Source of the DNA: Planktophila turicensis
Lineage (GTDB): Bacteria; Actinomycetota; Actinomycetes; Nanopelagicales; Nanopelagicaceae
Assembly: GCA_965234405.1 (NCBI GenBank)
Contig: OZ248346.1
Reading direction: 5' to 3' (one strand)
Length of the DNA stretch: 64,000 nt
Below are positions 1 to 8,151 of the stretch, in pieces. The notes below the pieces were generated by a model, which searched no databases, had not been told where the DNA came from, and worked only from the letters and a program-made list of their open reading frames with translations. The number at the start of each line of letters is the position of its first letter. Positions within the stretch are counted from its first letter, which is position 1. The position numbers and the translations under genes were made by a program.

Positions 1-765
1 CGCTGCGATGATTCCGAAGAATCCAAGAAACCCAACTGCATCGATAAAGTCTTGTGCCTTCTTCGATACGGTCTTTGTAAAGTTCTGAGGAATCCAGCTC
101 ACTGCAAGGGCGGCTCCCAAGAAGAGCCCGATGCTATGTGTATCTGTTCCAAAGTAGACGTGGCTTACCTTCGAAGCATTTGATGCATCGAGTGAGAAAG
201 AGACAAAGAGAAGTGCGGCACCAGATGCCGCAGCAATAATGAGAGATGCAGCAGGAATGTGTTTCTTGCCAAATTTCTTGAGAATGAAATAGAGAATCAG
301 TGGCCAAACAAGATAAAACTGCGCTTCAACAGCAAGTGACCATGTGTGCTGCAAGAGCGGCGGTCGACCGATGCTTTCAAAGTAATCCTGATGGCGAGCA
401 ACAAGCCACCAATTCATAGTGCCGGTCAATGAGAAAGGGGTATCAGTCAGAAGTCTCTTGATCGTATCGGGAGCCCAAATTCCGATAGCAATAGTTGTTG
501 AAACGAGCATAAAGATTAGAGCGGGCAATAAGCGACGAGCACGGGCTAGATAGAAGCCCCGCAAATCAAGGCCACCACTTTGGGCGATGGAATCAAGCAA
601 TAGGCGAGTGATGACATAGCCAGAGATAACGAAGAAGAGATCAACGCCGAGGAAGCCACCTGGAATCCAAGTGAAGCCCAAGTGGTAGAACATCACTGCA
701 ATTACAGCAATAGCGCGAAGGCCATCGATTGCAGGAATGTATTGGATACCGCGATTGGTAGCCAT
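1..765 (-). CDS. Acyltransferase 3 family membrane protein, C-terminus beyond window
   Basis: Reading leftward from the ATG at 765 gives 255 residues with no stop before the window edge, so the gene is partial. The N-terminus carries the family opening IDGLRAIAV (about residues 13-21), then FLGVDLFFVISGYVIT, RARRLLPAL, and the HTWSLAVEAQFYL block near 135. These are hallmarks of the OafA/YrhL acyltransferase-3 family, multi-pass membrane enzymes that O-acylate surface sugars or lipids. Several hydrophobic segments follow. Five bases separate its start from the stop of the coiled-coil gene upstream (771-1622), so they are probably co-transcribed. The acceptor substrate cannot be told from sequence. 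Confidence 0.88.
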   Translation of the reverse strand, partial: MATNRGIQYIPAIDGLRAIAVIAVMFYHLGFTWIPGGFLGVDLFFVISGYVITRLLLDSIAQSGGLDLRGFYLARARRLLPALIFMLVSTTIAIGIWAPDTIKRLLTDTPFSLTGTMNWWLVARHQDYFESIGRPPLLQHTWSLAVEAQFYLVWPLILYFILKKFGKKHIPAASLIIAAASGAALLFVSFSLDASNASKVSHVYFGTDTHSIGLFLGAALAVSWIPQNFTKTVSKKAQDFIDAVGFLGFFGIIAA

Positions 766-770
766 AGAAA

Positions 771-1622
771 TTACTTACGCTTTGCGGCCGGCTTTTTAGA
801 GGCTGACTTCTTTGCAATCGCCTTCTTCTTCGCCGGCTTCTTTGGCGCTGCGATTGCAGGACGAGTGCGCTTGCTTTCTACTTTAATTGGAGCAGATTTC
901 TTGACTGTTCCATCTGAATTGAGGGAATCGTTAACAACAGCCTGCATCTTGTTAAGTCGCGCAAATGCCGAATCTAATTTTTCGCGAGATGCTGCAATGG
1001 CGGTTTCAGCAGCTGTGAGCGCACTTGCCTGCGAACGGTAAAGGCGCTCAGATTCAGCGATGATATCTGCAAGCCATGCTCGGTATTCGATAACATCTTC
1101 TGCAGCTTCTGAAATCACGCGCTCTGCTTCGCGGCGAGCAGCCGTAGTAAGTGCAACTGCTTCGCGGCGCTTAGAGTCAACAACAGAATCCGCTTCGCGC
1201 ACCTTTGCATCTGCAATTGTTGATGCTTCGCGACTTGCATCGCGAACAATTTCAGAAGCTTCGACTTCAGCAGCTGAAATATATTTACGTCCACGAGATT
1301 CGGCTCCAGCAAGAATGCTGCGAGCTTTATTCTCAGCACTTTCAATCGCATCCTGAGCCGTGCGGGTAGTCTCGTTTACGAGTCGTTCGGCAGCAGCATG
1401 AGCTTTAGCTTCACGCGCTTGCGCCGACTTGATCATCGACATGGCCGTTTCGGTAGCTAGGATTTCAAATTCTTCGCGGCTTAAGCCGGTGATGTCGCGG
1501 CGAGACTTGAGGTCAGCAAGTTGTGATTCGAGTTCGCGAATGCGATCGACAGGGTTTGCCACTGGTGCGCGTTCTGCTTCATCGCGAAAACCAACCCAGT
1601 TGCGGAAGCTCTTCTCTGCCAT
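771..1622 (-). CDS. Ala-rich coiled-coil protein with lysine-rich tail (DivIVA-like?)
   Basis: A 283-residue soluble protein. Residues about 20-235 are a nearly continuous Ala/Glu/Arg-rich heptad region, with repeated A-x-x-E/R-A patterns typical of long coiled coils such as DivIVA/Wag31-like or ATP-synthase-b-like stalks. The last 40 residues are very basic, with AKKPAKKK and AKKSASKKP blocks like the histone-H1-type tails of some actinobacterial DNA-binding proteins. No enzymatic motif is visible. It is followed after 5 bases by an acyltransferase gene, which would fit a role at the cell envelope, but the basic tail could equally bind DNA or polyphosphate. Function not recognised with confidence; the gene itself is clearly real. 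Confidence 0.8.
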   Translation of the reverse strand: MAEKSFRNWVGFRDEAERAPVANPVDRIRELESQLADLKSRRDITGLSREEFEILATETAMSMIKSAQAREAKAHAAAERLVNETTRTAQDAIESAENKARSILAGAESRGRKYISAAEVEASEIVRDASREASTIADAKVREADSVVDSKRREAVALTTAARREAERVISEAAEDVIEYRAWLADIIAESERLYRSQASALTAAETAIAASREKLDSAFARLNKMQAVVNDSLNSDGTVKKSAPIKVESKRTRPAIAAPKKPAKKKAIAKKSASKKPAAKRK

Positions 1623-1684
1623 GGTCTAACTCTCAATCAAATCTCGGGGATATTGGTGCAAGAGCCCAAGATTAGAGCATCAAG

Positions 1685-2347
1685 CTACTTTCGGTAAATG
1701 GCGAATGAGACAGCTAAGTACTGCGAAATCCATGCGGCAAGCACAAAGATATGAAAGAGCTCGTGGAAGCCGAAGTACTTTGCGTTGCGCCCCGGCAATT
1801 TAAGCGCATAGAAGATGGCGCCGATTGAGTAGAGAAGGCCACCGATGAGAATAGGCAGAATCACCCATAGCCCACCCTCTTTATAGAGCTGTGGTGTGTA
1901 GATAACTGCAACCCAGCCGAGAAGTAGATAGTTCGCGACATAGAGAAAACGTGGTGCGCCAACCCAGAAGACCCGGAGTGCAACACCAACAAGAGCTCCT
2001 GTCCAAACAACTGCAAGAAGAACGTTGCGATCTCGATCATCAAGGAGTGCAACAGCAAATGGTGTGTACGAACCTGCGATAAGTAAGTTGATATTTGCAT
2101 GATCCCAACGTCGCCAAATTTTCTTCTTACGTGGAACCCATGGAACGCGGTGATAAATCGCAGAAACGCTAAAGAGCATGATTGCAGTGAGTGAGTAGAG
2201 AGCCACCGCCCACTTAAATGATTCGCCACTGAGAATAAAGAGTACGAGTGAAGCAATGATGACAAGCGGTGTTGCAGCTAAGTGAAACCAGCCACGCAAC
2301 TTCGGAGGCACCTGGTTTGGTTCGATGGGCGTTGGCTCCGTATTCAT
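1685..2347 (-). CDS. trhA: Hemolysin III / TrhA family membrane protein
   Basis: About 220 residues with seven hydrophobic segments. Conserved PAQR/HlyIII features are present: AIYHRVPW after the second helix, RWDHANI before the third, and the C-terminal GFHELFHIFVLAAW, whose histidines form the metal site of the family. Members are membrane proteins linked in Bacillus to membrane-energetics homeostasis. I chose the ATG at 2347, not one 57 bases upstream, because the longer form would run back into the MFS gene and because a TAGGCT box sits 7 nt before 2347, fitting a leaderless transcript. Ten bases separate it from the MFS stop at 2358. Confidence 0.88.
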   Translation of the reverse strand: MNTEPTPIEPNQVPPKLRGWFHLAATPLVIIASLVLFILSGESFKWAVALYSLTAIMLFSVSAIYHRVPWVPRKKKIWRRWDHANINLLIAGSYTPFAVALLDDRDRNVLLAVVWTGALVGVALRVFWVGAPRFLYVANYLLLGWVAVIYTPQLYKEGGLWVILPILIGGLLYSIGAIFYALKLPGRNAKYFGFHELFHIFVLAAWISQYLAVSFAIYRK

Positions 2348-2354
2348 ACCCGTA

Positions 2355-2360
2355 AGCCTA
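2355..2360 (-). promoter_or_regulatory. Leaderless -10 box for trhA
   Basis: Minus-strand TAGGCT followed by seven bases and then the ATG at 2347. It overlaps the stop codon of the upstream MFS gene. Matches the TANNNT-N6/7-ATG arrangement seen at many genes in this window. Confidence 0.5.
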
Positions 2361-3569
2361 ATCGTTTCTGAGGTTTCGAACCGATGGAACCATGAGAGAT
2401 GCAATAGATGCCACCAATGTCACGCCCCCGGTAACGAAGAGAATCGTATTCACGCCAAAGTGCATAGCTAGCGGGCCTGCAAAAACAATGCCAAGTGGAG
2501 CAATTCCGTAGGACCCCAGAGTGTCATAAGAGCTGACACGAGAGTATGACTCTTCCGGGACGTGACTCTGTAGGGAGGTATTCCAGGTAACCATAAATAC
2601 TTCAAGGCTGATGCCTGAAATAACTGATGCAAGAACAGAGAAGATGATGTGCGAATCAAACGCGAGTGTGAAATCCCAAACGGCAGATAACGCAATCAAA
2701 ATCATGGCAAGGAAGAGTGGACGTCCAATCTTTACCTTGAGCACCCAGATGCCGCCGATGAGCATGCCCACTGAAAGTCCGGCAAGGTTGTAAGACCATT
2801 GTTTTGGACCGCTGACTGGATCATTGAAGTTAAGTGGACCTAGTACCGAGAGCATCGATTCAAATGCCATGTTGATCAGCGCAAAAGAGAGCACCATTGC
2901 AATAACCCAAGAGCGCGAGATGAATTCTTTCCACCCTGCAGCAAGATCGTGAATGATTCCTGGGCTCTTATCTTTCACTTTTCCAATGATGGGTAAGTTC
3001 CAGACGATTGCACCTGCAATAAAGAATGAAATTGCATCAACAAGTAAGCCCCAACCAGCGCCCACAGTTGATACGAGAATTCCACCACCGAGCGTTCCGA
3101 GGATGTATCCAAAGTTGGTAGTTAATCCAATTACCGCATTACCTTCTTGCAACTTCTCTTTTGGCAATATTTCAGGCAGAACTCCAGACATCGCTGGCCA
3201 CCAAATTGCGTTGAGAATTCCAAAGAGCGCTCCCATCAGCGCAAGCAACCAAGTACTTGAGAAACCAACGATGAGCGAAATAGCGCTGAGAGCCGCGAGG
3301 AAGCTACCAATCATGTCGCTTCCACCAACTAGACGATTACGTTGGAATCTATCGGCGATGACTCCACCAAAGAGCATGAATGCAAGAAGTGGCACAAAAC
3401 GTGCAGCCATAACAATTGAGAGATCTTTACCGGTTGAGTTAGGAAGACTGAGTACTCCGTAAGCAAGTGCAATGGGGGAGACGCCATTTCCCACATTCGA
3501 AATAAATCGAGAGATGGCCAAACTAGTGAAGCCCGGATACCCCCGGACATCTCGCAACTGAGTCAGCAT
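2358..3569 (-). CDS. MFS transporter (EntS/DHA-type exporter)
   Basis: About 403 residues with twelve predicted membrane segments. The N-terminal half has SLAISRFISNVGNGVSPIAL and GGVIADRFQRNRLV, the latter being the loop 2-3 signature of major facilitator drug/siderophore exporters. The reading frame stays open to 3731, but the added 54 residues are Cys/Arg-rich, not membrane-like, and unlike the family, so I start at the ATG at 3569 (MLTQLRDVRG). A GAGGG lies somewhat far upstream. The gene is divergent from actinorhodopsin and shares a 224-base intergenic region with it. Substrate unknown; the closest family resemblance is to EntS-like exporters. Confidence 0.85.
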   Translation of the reverse strand: MLTQLRDVRGYPGFTSLAISRFISNVGNGVSPIALAYGVLSLPNSTGKDLSIVMAARFVPLLAFMLFGGVIADRFQRNRLVGGSDMIGSFLAALSAISLIVGFSSTWLLALMGALFGILNAIWWPAMSGVLPEILPKEKLQEGNAVIGLTTNFGYILGTLGGGILVSTVGAGWGLLVDAISFFIAGAIVWNLPIIGKVKDKSPGIIHDLAAGWKEFISRSWVIAMVLSFALINMAFESMLSVLGPLNFNDPVSGPKQWSYNLAGLSVGMLIGGIWVLKVKIGRPLFLAMILIALSAVWDFTLAFDSHIIFSVLASVISGISLEVFMVTWNTSLQSHVPEESYSRVSSYDTLGSYGIAPLGIVFAGPLAMHFGVNTILFVTGGVTLVASIASLMVPSVRNLRND

Positions 3570-3746
3570 CTGAGAAGGATACCTACCCTCGAGTAATAAA
3601 AATTGAGCGTAAAACGGCGTCTCATCTCCAAAAATAATCCCCGAAATTAACCAGTTTGGTGATGCAAATTCTTCGCAACAGGCGCACACTTTCTTCTGTC
3701 GGCGATCACTGAGGCTCCTCGAGGACTTCATGGGTCACTGAACTTA

Positions 3747-3762
3747 CGAATCAAACGATTCG
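3747..3762. promoter_or_regulatory. Palindrome upstream of actinorhodopsin
   Basis: Perfect inverted repeat with arms CGAATC and GATTCG around AAAC, 31 bases before the rhodopsin start and just upstream of an AT-rich TGATATAGC stretch that could hold a -10. It lies in the divergent region between the MFS gene and actinorhodopsin, so a regulator bound here could control either. Palindrome seen directly; role inferred. Confidence 0.4.
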
Positions 3763-3793
3763 CACTGATATAGCACTCACGGAGGCTTACTAC

Positions 3794-4555
3794 ATGTCAG
3801 TAACACTCGACAGCAACCAATGGAACCTCGTTTACGCGGTCTTCTCATTCGGTTTGGTTTCAATGCTCGCATGCACTGTGTACACCCTCGTATCACAGTC
3901 ACGAGTTCTAGCTAAGTACCGCAATGCTCTAGTGATGTCATCAATGGTTACATTCATTGCTGCATACCACTACTGGCGCATCTTCAACTCTTTCACTGAA
4001 TCTTCAGAAGGAATGGTTGTAAATGTTTCAGGCGAGCAGGGCGCATTCAACGAGGCATACCGCTACGTTGACTGGCTACTCACAGTTCCACTACTTCTTG
4101 TTGAAGTAATTGCTGTTCTTGCACTTGCTGCAGCAGTTGCAAAGTCACTCATTATGCGACTTGTTCCAGCAGCAGCAGCGATGATCGCACTTGGTTACCC
4201 AGGTGAAATTTCATCAGACCAGAACACACAGGTTCTTTATGGTGTTCTTTCAACAATCCCATTCCTTTACATCCTCTACGTACTATTCGTAGAGCTTGGA
4301 AAGTCATTGGAGCGCCAGCCAGCAGGTGTAGCAGAAACTGTAGGACGTCTACGTCTTCTTCTCATTGCTACATGGGGCGTTTACCCAATCGCGTACATCT
4401 TCAACATCGTTGGTGATGCTTCAGCATCATCATTCGTTGCAGTTCAGGTTGGATACACAATCGCTGACGTTCTAGCGAAGTGCGTATTCGGTCTCACAAT
4501 CTTGAAGATCGCACGCATGAAGTCACATGCTGAAGGCATGCCAGCAGATCACTAA
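3794..4555 (+). CDS. Actinorhodopsin, light-driven proton pump
   Basis: 253-residue seven-helix microbial rhodopsin. Helix C reads YVDWLLTVPLLLVEV, giving Asp93 (Schiff-base counter-ion), Thr97 and Glu104 (proton donor), the DTE triad of outward proton pumps. Lys229 in ADVLAKCVFG is the retinal-binding lysine; His59 in AAYHYWR matches the helix-B histidine that pairs with the counter-ion; Trp194, Tyr197 and Pro198 line the pocket. Leu101 occupies the tuning position (proteorhodopsin 105), predicting green absorption. Gly150 aligns with proteorhodopsin Phe152, the position that is glycine in xanthorhodopsin and opens a carotenoid window. A GGAGG ribosome site lies 8 nt before the ATG, and a strong terminator follows. 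No retinal-synthesis gene lies in this window. Confidence 0.97.
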   Translation: MSVTLDSNQWNLVYAVFSFGLVSMLACTVYTLVSQSRVLAKYRNALVMSSMVTFIAAYHYWRIFNSFTESSEGMVVNVSGEQGAFNEAYRYVDWLLTVPLLLVEVIAVLALAAAVAKSLIMRLVPAAAAMIALGYPGEISSDQNTQVLYGVLSTIPFLYILYVLFVELGKSLERQPAGVAETVGRLRLLLIATWGVYPIAYIFNIVGDASASSFVAVQVGYTIADVLAKCVFGLTILKIARMKSHAEGMPADH

Positions 4556-4573
4556 TTATTTAACGTAATTAGG

Positions 4574-4601
4574 GAAGGGCGTCGGGAAACCGGCGCCCTT
4601 C
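4574..4601 (+). terminator. Terminator after actinorhodopsin
   Basis: Twelve-base-pair stem (one G-T pair) capped by a GAAA tetraloop, arms 4574-4585 and 4590-4601, followed by TGCTTT. Lies 19 bases after the rhodopsin stop, so the rhodopsin is probably a single-gene transcript. Confidence 0.85.
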
Positions 4602-4606
4602 TGCTT

Positions 4607-4612
4607 TACCCT
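4607..4612 (+). promoter_or_regulatory. Leaderless -10 box before small membrane protein
   Basis: TACCCT, six bases, then ATG at 4619; sits directly after the rhodopsin terminator, giving the next gene its own start. Confidence 0.4.
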
Positions 4613-4618
4613 TTACAT

Positions 4619-4870
4619 ATGAATATGCAGCGCATTAATAATTTTCGTATGGGTGCATATGCAGCCCTTGCAGCAGGTCTCATCAATCTCCGTTACCAGA
4701 CAGGTAGCGATAGCAATATGTCTAAGAGCTTGCTACTAATTGTTCCTGGTGCGCTTGTTCTTGGGCTTTCATTAACAACAGCTGGAAAGAAACTTCTAGA
4801 TAGCAAGACCGCCGCAGCGATTGGTATCACTGGCGGCGGCCTCTTACTTATCTATAGCTTTATTTTGTAG
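4619..4870 (+). CDS. Small two-helix membrane protein, unknown
   Basis: 83 residues. Two hydrophobic stretches (about 12-25 and 36-54) and a third Gly-rich one at the C-terminus (AAIGITGGGLLLIYSFIL). No family recognised. It follows the rhodopsin terminator and has a possible leaderless start (TACCCT six bases before ATG); a second ATG six bases on is also possible. It is convergent with metY, whose stop lies 3 bases away. Base composition and codon use resemble the neighbours, so it is probably real. Confidence 0.6.
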   Translation: MNMQRINNFRMGAYAALAAGLINLRYQTGSDSNMSKSLLLIVPGALVLGLSLTTAGKKLLDSKTAAAIGITGGGLLLIYSFIL

Positions 4871-4873
4871 CGA

Positions 4874-6187
4874 TTAACCCTTTGCTGCAATAAAGCCAGC
4901 TGCAAGATCTGCCTTAATATCTTCGATATTTTCTAGGCCAAGACTCAAACGAACAAGTCCTGGAGTAACTCCAGCTTCAAGCTGTTCAGCTGGTGAAAGC
5001 TGTGAGTGTGTTGTCGTCGCTGGGTGAATTACCAAAGAACGAACGTCTCCGATATTTGCAACGTGGCTAAAGAGTTCGAGAGATTCGACGAACTTCTTTC
5101 CAGCTTCGATGCCACCCTTGAGTTCGAAGGAAAGTACTGCGCCGGGTCCCTTTGGAGCATACTGAGTAGCCAGTGCATTCCAAGGTGAAGATTTCAGCGC
5201 AGCGTAATTTACCTTTTCAACATCAGGATGAGCTTCTAGCCATGTTGCCACTGCCTTTGCATTTTCGATGTGGCGTTCAATGCGAAGTGAAAGTGTCTCA
5301 AGACCCTGTGCAAGCAACCATGCGTTAAATGGTGAAACTGCAGCTCCGACATCACGAAGAAGTTGAAGACGAATCTTGAAGATATATGAAAGGTTTGCAC
5401 CGAATGCAGAACCAACGCCCAGAGCTTGCGAGAAGACCAAGCCATGGTAGCTAGGGTCTGGCTTATTAAATCCTGGGAAGCGATCTTGATGCTGCGCGTA
5501 GTCAAACTTTCCTGCATCGATGATTGCGCCAACGACAGCGTTTCCATGGCCTGAAAGGAACTTTGTTGCTGAGTGAACTACTACGTCAGCACCAAATTCA
5601 ATCGGCTTAATGAGGTATGGCGTTGCCACTGTGTTATCAACAATGAGTGGAACACCGACTGAGTGAGCAATATCTGCAACTGTCTTAATATCAAGGATTT
5701 CATTCTTTGGATTTGCAATAGTTTCACCGAAGAATGCCTTTGTATTTGGCTTTACAGCCTTCTTCCATGATTCAGGATCGCTTGGATCTTCAACGAAGGT
5801 GACTTCTACACCAAACTTAGGAAGTGTGTAGTGGAACAAGTTATAAGTTCCGCCGTAAAGGCTTGGGCTAGAAACAATATGGTCGCCCGCTTCTGCAACG
5901 TTGAGAATTGCAAATGTTGTTGCAGCTGAACCTGATGCAAGAAGTAGCGCTGCAACTCCACCTTCAAGCGCAGCAAGGCGTTGCTCGACTGCATCCTGCG
6001 TTGGGTTCATGATGCGTGTGTAGATATTGCCAAGTTCAGCTAAGCCGAAGAGGTTGGCAGCGTGTGTTGTATCGCGAAATTCGTAAGCAGTTGTTTGGTA
6101 GAGCGGAAGTGCGCGAGCACCTGTAGTTGGATCTGCAGTCTGCCCTGCATGAATCTGCAGAGTCTCAAAGGACCAATTGTTAGACAT
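4874..6187 (-). CDS. metY: O-acetylhomoserine sulfhydrylase (cysteine/methionine metabolism PLP enzyme)
   Basis: 437 residues. Makes homocysteine from O-acetylhomoserine and sulfide in methionine synthesis. The PLP lysine is Lys209 in HSATKFLSGHG; LIVDNTVATPYL and the GSAATTFAILN phosphate-binding region are typical of the Cys/Met-metabolism fold, and the QIHAGQ opening with full-length C-terminus LVRLSLGLENIEDI matches MetY rather than MetB. I start at the ATG at 6187 because GGAG lies 7 bases upstream; a longer frame to 6214 lacks this. A SAM-IV-type riboswitch occupies the leader, so expression should fall when S-adenosylmethionine is plentiful. The sulfhydrylase substrate could include O-succinylhomoserine. 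Confidence 0.93.
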   Translation of the reverse strand: MSNNWSFETLQIHAGQTADPTTGARALPLYQTTAYEFRDTTHAANLFGLAELGNIYTRIMNPTQDAVEQRLAALEGGVAALLLASGSAATTFAILNVAEAGDHIVSSPSLYGGTYNLFHYTLPKFGVEVTFVEDPSDPESWKKAVKPNTKAFFGETIANPKNEILDIKTVADIAHSVGVPLIVDNTVATPYLIKPIEFGADVVVHSATKFLSGHGNAVVGAIIDAGKFDYAQHQDRFPGFNKPDPSYHGLVFSQALGVGSAFGANLSYIFKIRLQLLRDVGAAVSPFNAWLLAQGLETLSLRIERHIENAKAVATWLEAHPDVEKVNYAALKSSPWNALATQYAPKGPGAVLSFELKGGIEAGKKFVESLELFSHVANIGDVRSLVIHPATTTHSQLSPAEQLEAGVTPGLVRLSLGLENIEDIKADLAAGFIAAKG

Positions 6188-6254
6188 AGTTATCTCCATC
6201 GCGGTAGATGTCATGCACTGAGAAGCGAGAAGAAAATCAACTTTGATTTTCGCG

Positions 6255-6355
6255 CTTGTCAGTTACCTGACCTGTTCGTCACCCGGAGCACCCCACCGCG
6301 GTGGAGGGTTGCCGTCTACTGAGCCGGGGCTAATACGTAGAACTCGTGAACACCA
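6255..6355 (-). promoter_or_regulatory. SAM-IV-type riboswitch in metY leader
   Basis: On the minus strand the leader contains TTAGCCCCGGCT, then CGGCAACCCTCC, CCGCGGTGGGGTGC and CCGGGTGACGAAC, the ordered conserved blocks of the actinobacterial SAM-IV aptamer. GTTC near 6348 can close the basal stem with GAAC near 6275. A downstream hairpin with arms GTCAG/CTGAC and loop GTAA (6258-6271) matches the extra 3' stem that separates SAM-IV from SAM-I. Placed 70-170 bases before the metY start. Recognised by memory of the family consensus, not by a covariance search. Confidence 0.85.
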
Positions 6356-6423
6356 GAATTTTATACAGAAGAATTTCAAATGAAAAATTGCAGTTCAATC
6401 TCCTTTGCGAATGATTCGCATTT

Positions 6424-6756
6424 TCATTTTCTAAAGGAGAGATCTGCCTTTTTCATCGCATTCGTAAGGATTCGAATGGCGTTTGGCCCCATGCCGTGAA
6501 GCGATTTCACCTCATCGAGAGAAGTTTTTCGTAGGTCGCTCAATTTGTAATAGCCATCATCAATGAGTGCTCTGCGGGCAGGGGCTGCTAAACCAAGTTC
6601 TCGCCAAGGGCCATCAACGGCTGCATAGGCATCGAGATCTACTTCTCCGCGGGTAACTTCACAGTTGCTCATCGCACGCGCTGCTTTACGAGCAGCGGCA
6701 GCGCGCATAGCTTCGCCACGTAACTTCTTAGCTTTTGCTGGAGATTGTTTAGCCAT
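6424..6756 (-). CDS. Small helix-hairpin-helix protein resembling RNA polymerase alpha C-terminal domain
   Basis: 110 residues from the ATG at 6756 (MAKQSPAKAKK). The first 35 are Lys/Ala/Arg-rich; the rest (GLAAPARRALIDDGYYKLSD to MGPNAIRIL) has the helix-hairpin-helix layout of the alpha-CTD, a DNA-binding fold, with the SLHGMGPNAI hairpin. The frame stays open upstream into the tRNA-Leu gene, but that extension is antisense to nothing meaningful and is rejected. It follows tRNA-Leu by 17 bases on the same strand and may share its transcript. Function in vivo unknown; DNA binding is inference from the fold. Confidence 0.75.
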   Translation of the reverse strand: MAKQSPAKAKKLRGEAMRAAAARKAARAMSNCEVTRGEVDLDAYAAVDGPWRELGLAAPARRALIDDGYYKLSDLRKTSLDEVKSLHGMGPNAIRILTNAMKKADLSFRK

Positions 6757-6773
6757 GGTGATGAAAGCCCTTC

Positions 6774-6855
6774 TGGTGCGGGAGGCGGGACTTGAACCCG
6801 CACGCCGAAGCACAAGTTCCTAAGACTTGCGTGTCTGCCATTTCACCACTCCCGC
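6774..6855 (-). tRNA. tRNA-Leu (anticodon TAG)
   Basis: Acceptor arms GCGGGAG (6855-6849) and CTCCCGC (6784-6778) pair perfectly; discriminator A and an encoded CCA follow (6776-6774). The anticodon stem CAAGT/ACTTG encloses CTTAGGA, anticodon TAG. A short class II variable arm (GTGCTTCGGC region) and a GGTTCAAGTCC T-arm fit leucine. Confidence 0.95.
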
Positions 6856-6927
6856 TGGAGTTGCATCACGAAGGTTACGCGCCTTTCGCTGATGCAACAA
6901 ATCCGTGCGTAACTACTCGGTGAAGCG

Positions 6928-8151
6928 CTAGTTAGTGAGCGCTCCACGACGAGAAACTGCATCGACTCCTGCTGACACGAGCAAGACCGCGCCAGTTACT
7001 AGGAATTGAATTCCTGCACCGTATCCAAGAAGTCCCATACCGTTGTCGATGACAGCAACAACAAGTCCTCCAAGGATTGCATCGCGCATGCGTCCTTTTC
7101 CACCGAAGAGTGAAACGCCACCAATTACGGCTGCACCAACTGCATAGAGCAGAGTTGATGATCCACCAGTTGAAGGCGAGATTGAGTTCATGCGGGATGC
7201 AAAGAGCATTCCAGCAACAGCTGCGAGTGAAGAACAGAGGACGAATGCAATTGTGCGAACGCGCTTTACATTGATACCGGCACGACGTGCAGCTTCTGCA
7301 TTTCCACCGACAGCGTAGATATGTCGACCGAATGCAGTCTTTGAAAGCAAGAATGTTCCAGCGATAAGAATTACGAGAATAAGTGGAGCTACGTAAGGAA
7401 CGCCCTTAGTGCTGTTGGTCTCTGACAATCCACGTTCCTGGTTGAGTTGGAAGACGGCAACACCAGTGATGATAAGTAGTGCAAATGTTTTCATCGCCCA
7501 GAGCTGAGTAAGTTCAACTACCAGACCCGCCTTGCGACGTGAATTGATGCGACGGAGGCCGCTGAGTACGTAGAGCGCAGAAGCTACTGCCCACAAGATC
7601 CATCCCTGCATCGGTGTCATATTGCTATTTTCAACAGCCAAGATAGTTTCATCAGCGATTGGAATAGTTCCGCCTTCACCAGCAAGGAGAAGCAGAATGC
7701 CCTGGAAAGCCAAGAAGGCAGCCAAGGTGACAACGAATGAAGGAATTCCAAGTCGTGAAACCAGGATTCCGATAAATGTTCCGAGCGCTGCACCAACGAC
7801 GATGCTCATTCCGAGTGCGGTGTACCAGCTCCAACCGTGGTCGGTCACAAGAAGAACAAGTACTGCGCCGCATACACCTGATGCATAACCAGCTGAAAGA
7901 TCGATTTCTCCAAGCAAGAGCACAAATACAAGGCCCATAGCAATCACCATTACTGGAGCTGCTTGAGTTAATAGATTTGCAAAGTTGCGGTTGGTAAGGA
8001 AGTACTCAGACATAAAGCCGAATACGGCGATCAGCGCAATAAGGCCAAGTACTGCAGGAAGTGAACCAATATCTCCTGATTTGATTCGAGAGAGGTAATT
8101 CGTTGCCGCTCCCTTAAGGGATTCTTTCTCTAAAGTCGCTTGAGTAGTCAT
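6928..8151 (-). CDS. Sugar ABC transporter permease, XylH/RbsC family
   Basis: 407 residues, about eleven hydrophobic segments, longer than RbsC (about 320) and close to XylH (about 390). Carries GEIDLSAGYASGVCGAVLV, the family signature for ribose/xylose-type permeases, and FGRHIYAVGGNAEAARRAGINV in the cytoplasmic coupling loop. Its ATG shares one base with the stop of the ATPase gene (TAATG), so translation is coupled. With the ATPase and the binding protein it forms a complete importer; xylose is the best guess from the binding protein, other pentoses or hexoses remain possible. Confidence 0.93.
   Translation of the reverse strand: MTTQATLEKESLKGAATNYLSRIKSGDIGSLPAVLGLIALIAVFGFMSEYFLTNRNFANLLTQAAPVMVIAMGLVFVLLLGEIDLSAGYASGVCGAVLVLLVTDHGWSWYTALGMSIVVGAALGTFIGILVSRLGIPSFVVTLAAFLAFQGILLLLAGEGGTIPIADETILAVENSNMTPMQGWILWAVASALYVLSGLRRINSRRKAGLVVELTQLWAMKTFALLIITGVAVFQLNQERGLSETNSTKGVPYVAPLILVILIAGTFLLSKTAFGRHIYAVGGNAEAARRAGINVKRVRTIAFVLCSSLAAVAGMLFASRMNSISPSTGGSSTLLYAVGAAVIGGVSLFGGKGRMRDAILGGLVVAVIDNGMGLLGYGAGIQFLVTGAVLLVSAGVDAVSRRGALTN

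Noticed and set aside
1060..1356. Open frame on the plus strand inside the coiled-coil gene
   Set aside because: Ser/Ala/Arg-rich shadow of the biased minus-strand coding sequence; no ribosome site.
3570..3731. 54-residue N-terminal extension of the MFS exporter
   Set aside because: Cys/Arg-rich, not membrane-like, and it would consume most of the rhodopsin promoter region.
3794..4555. Rhodopsin as a sodium or chloride pump
   Set aside because: The helix-C triad is D-T-E, not the NDQ or NTQ forms.
6406..6420. Palindrome TGCGAAT-G-ATTCGCA followed by a T-run
   Set aside because: The T-run serves only plus-strand transcription, where no gene ends; on the minus strand it lies after the HhH gene without a T-run. 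Kept out as a terminator.
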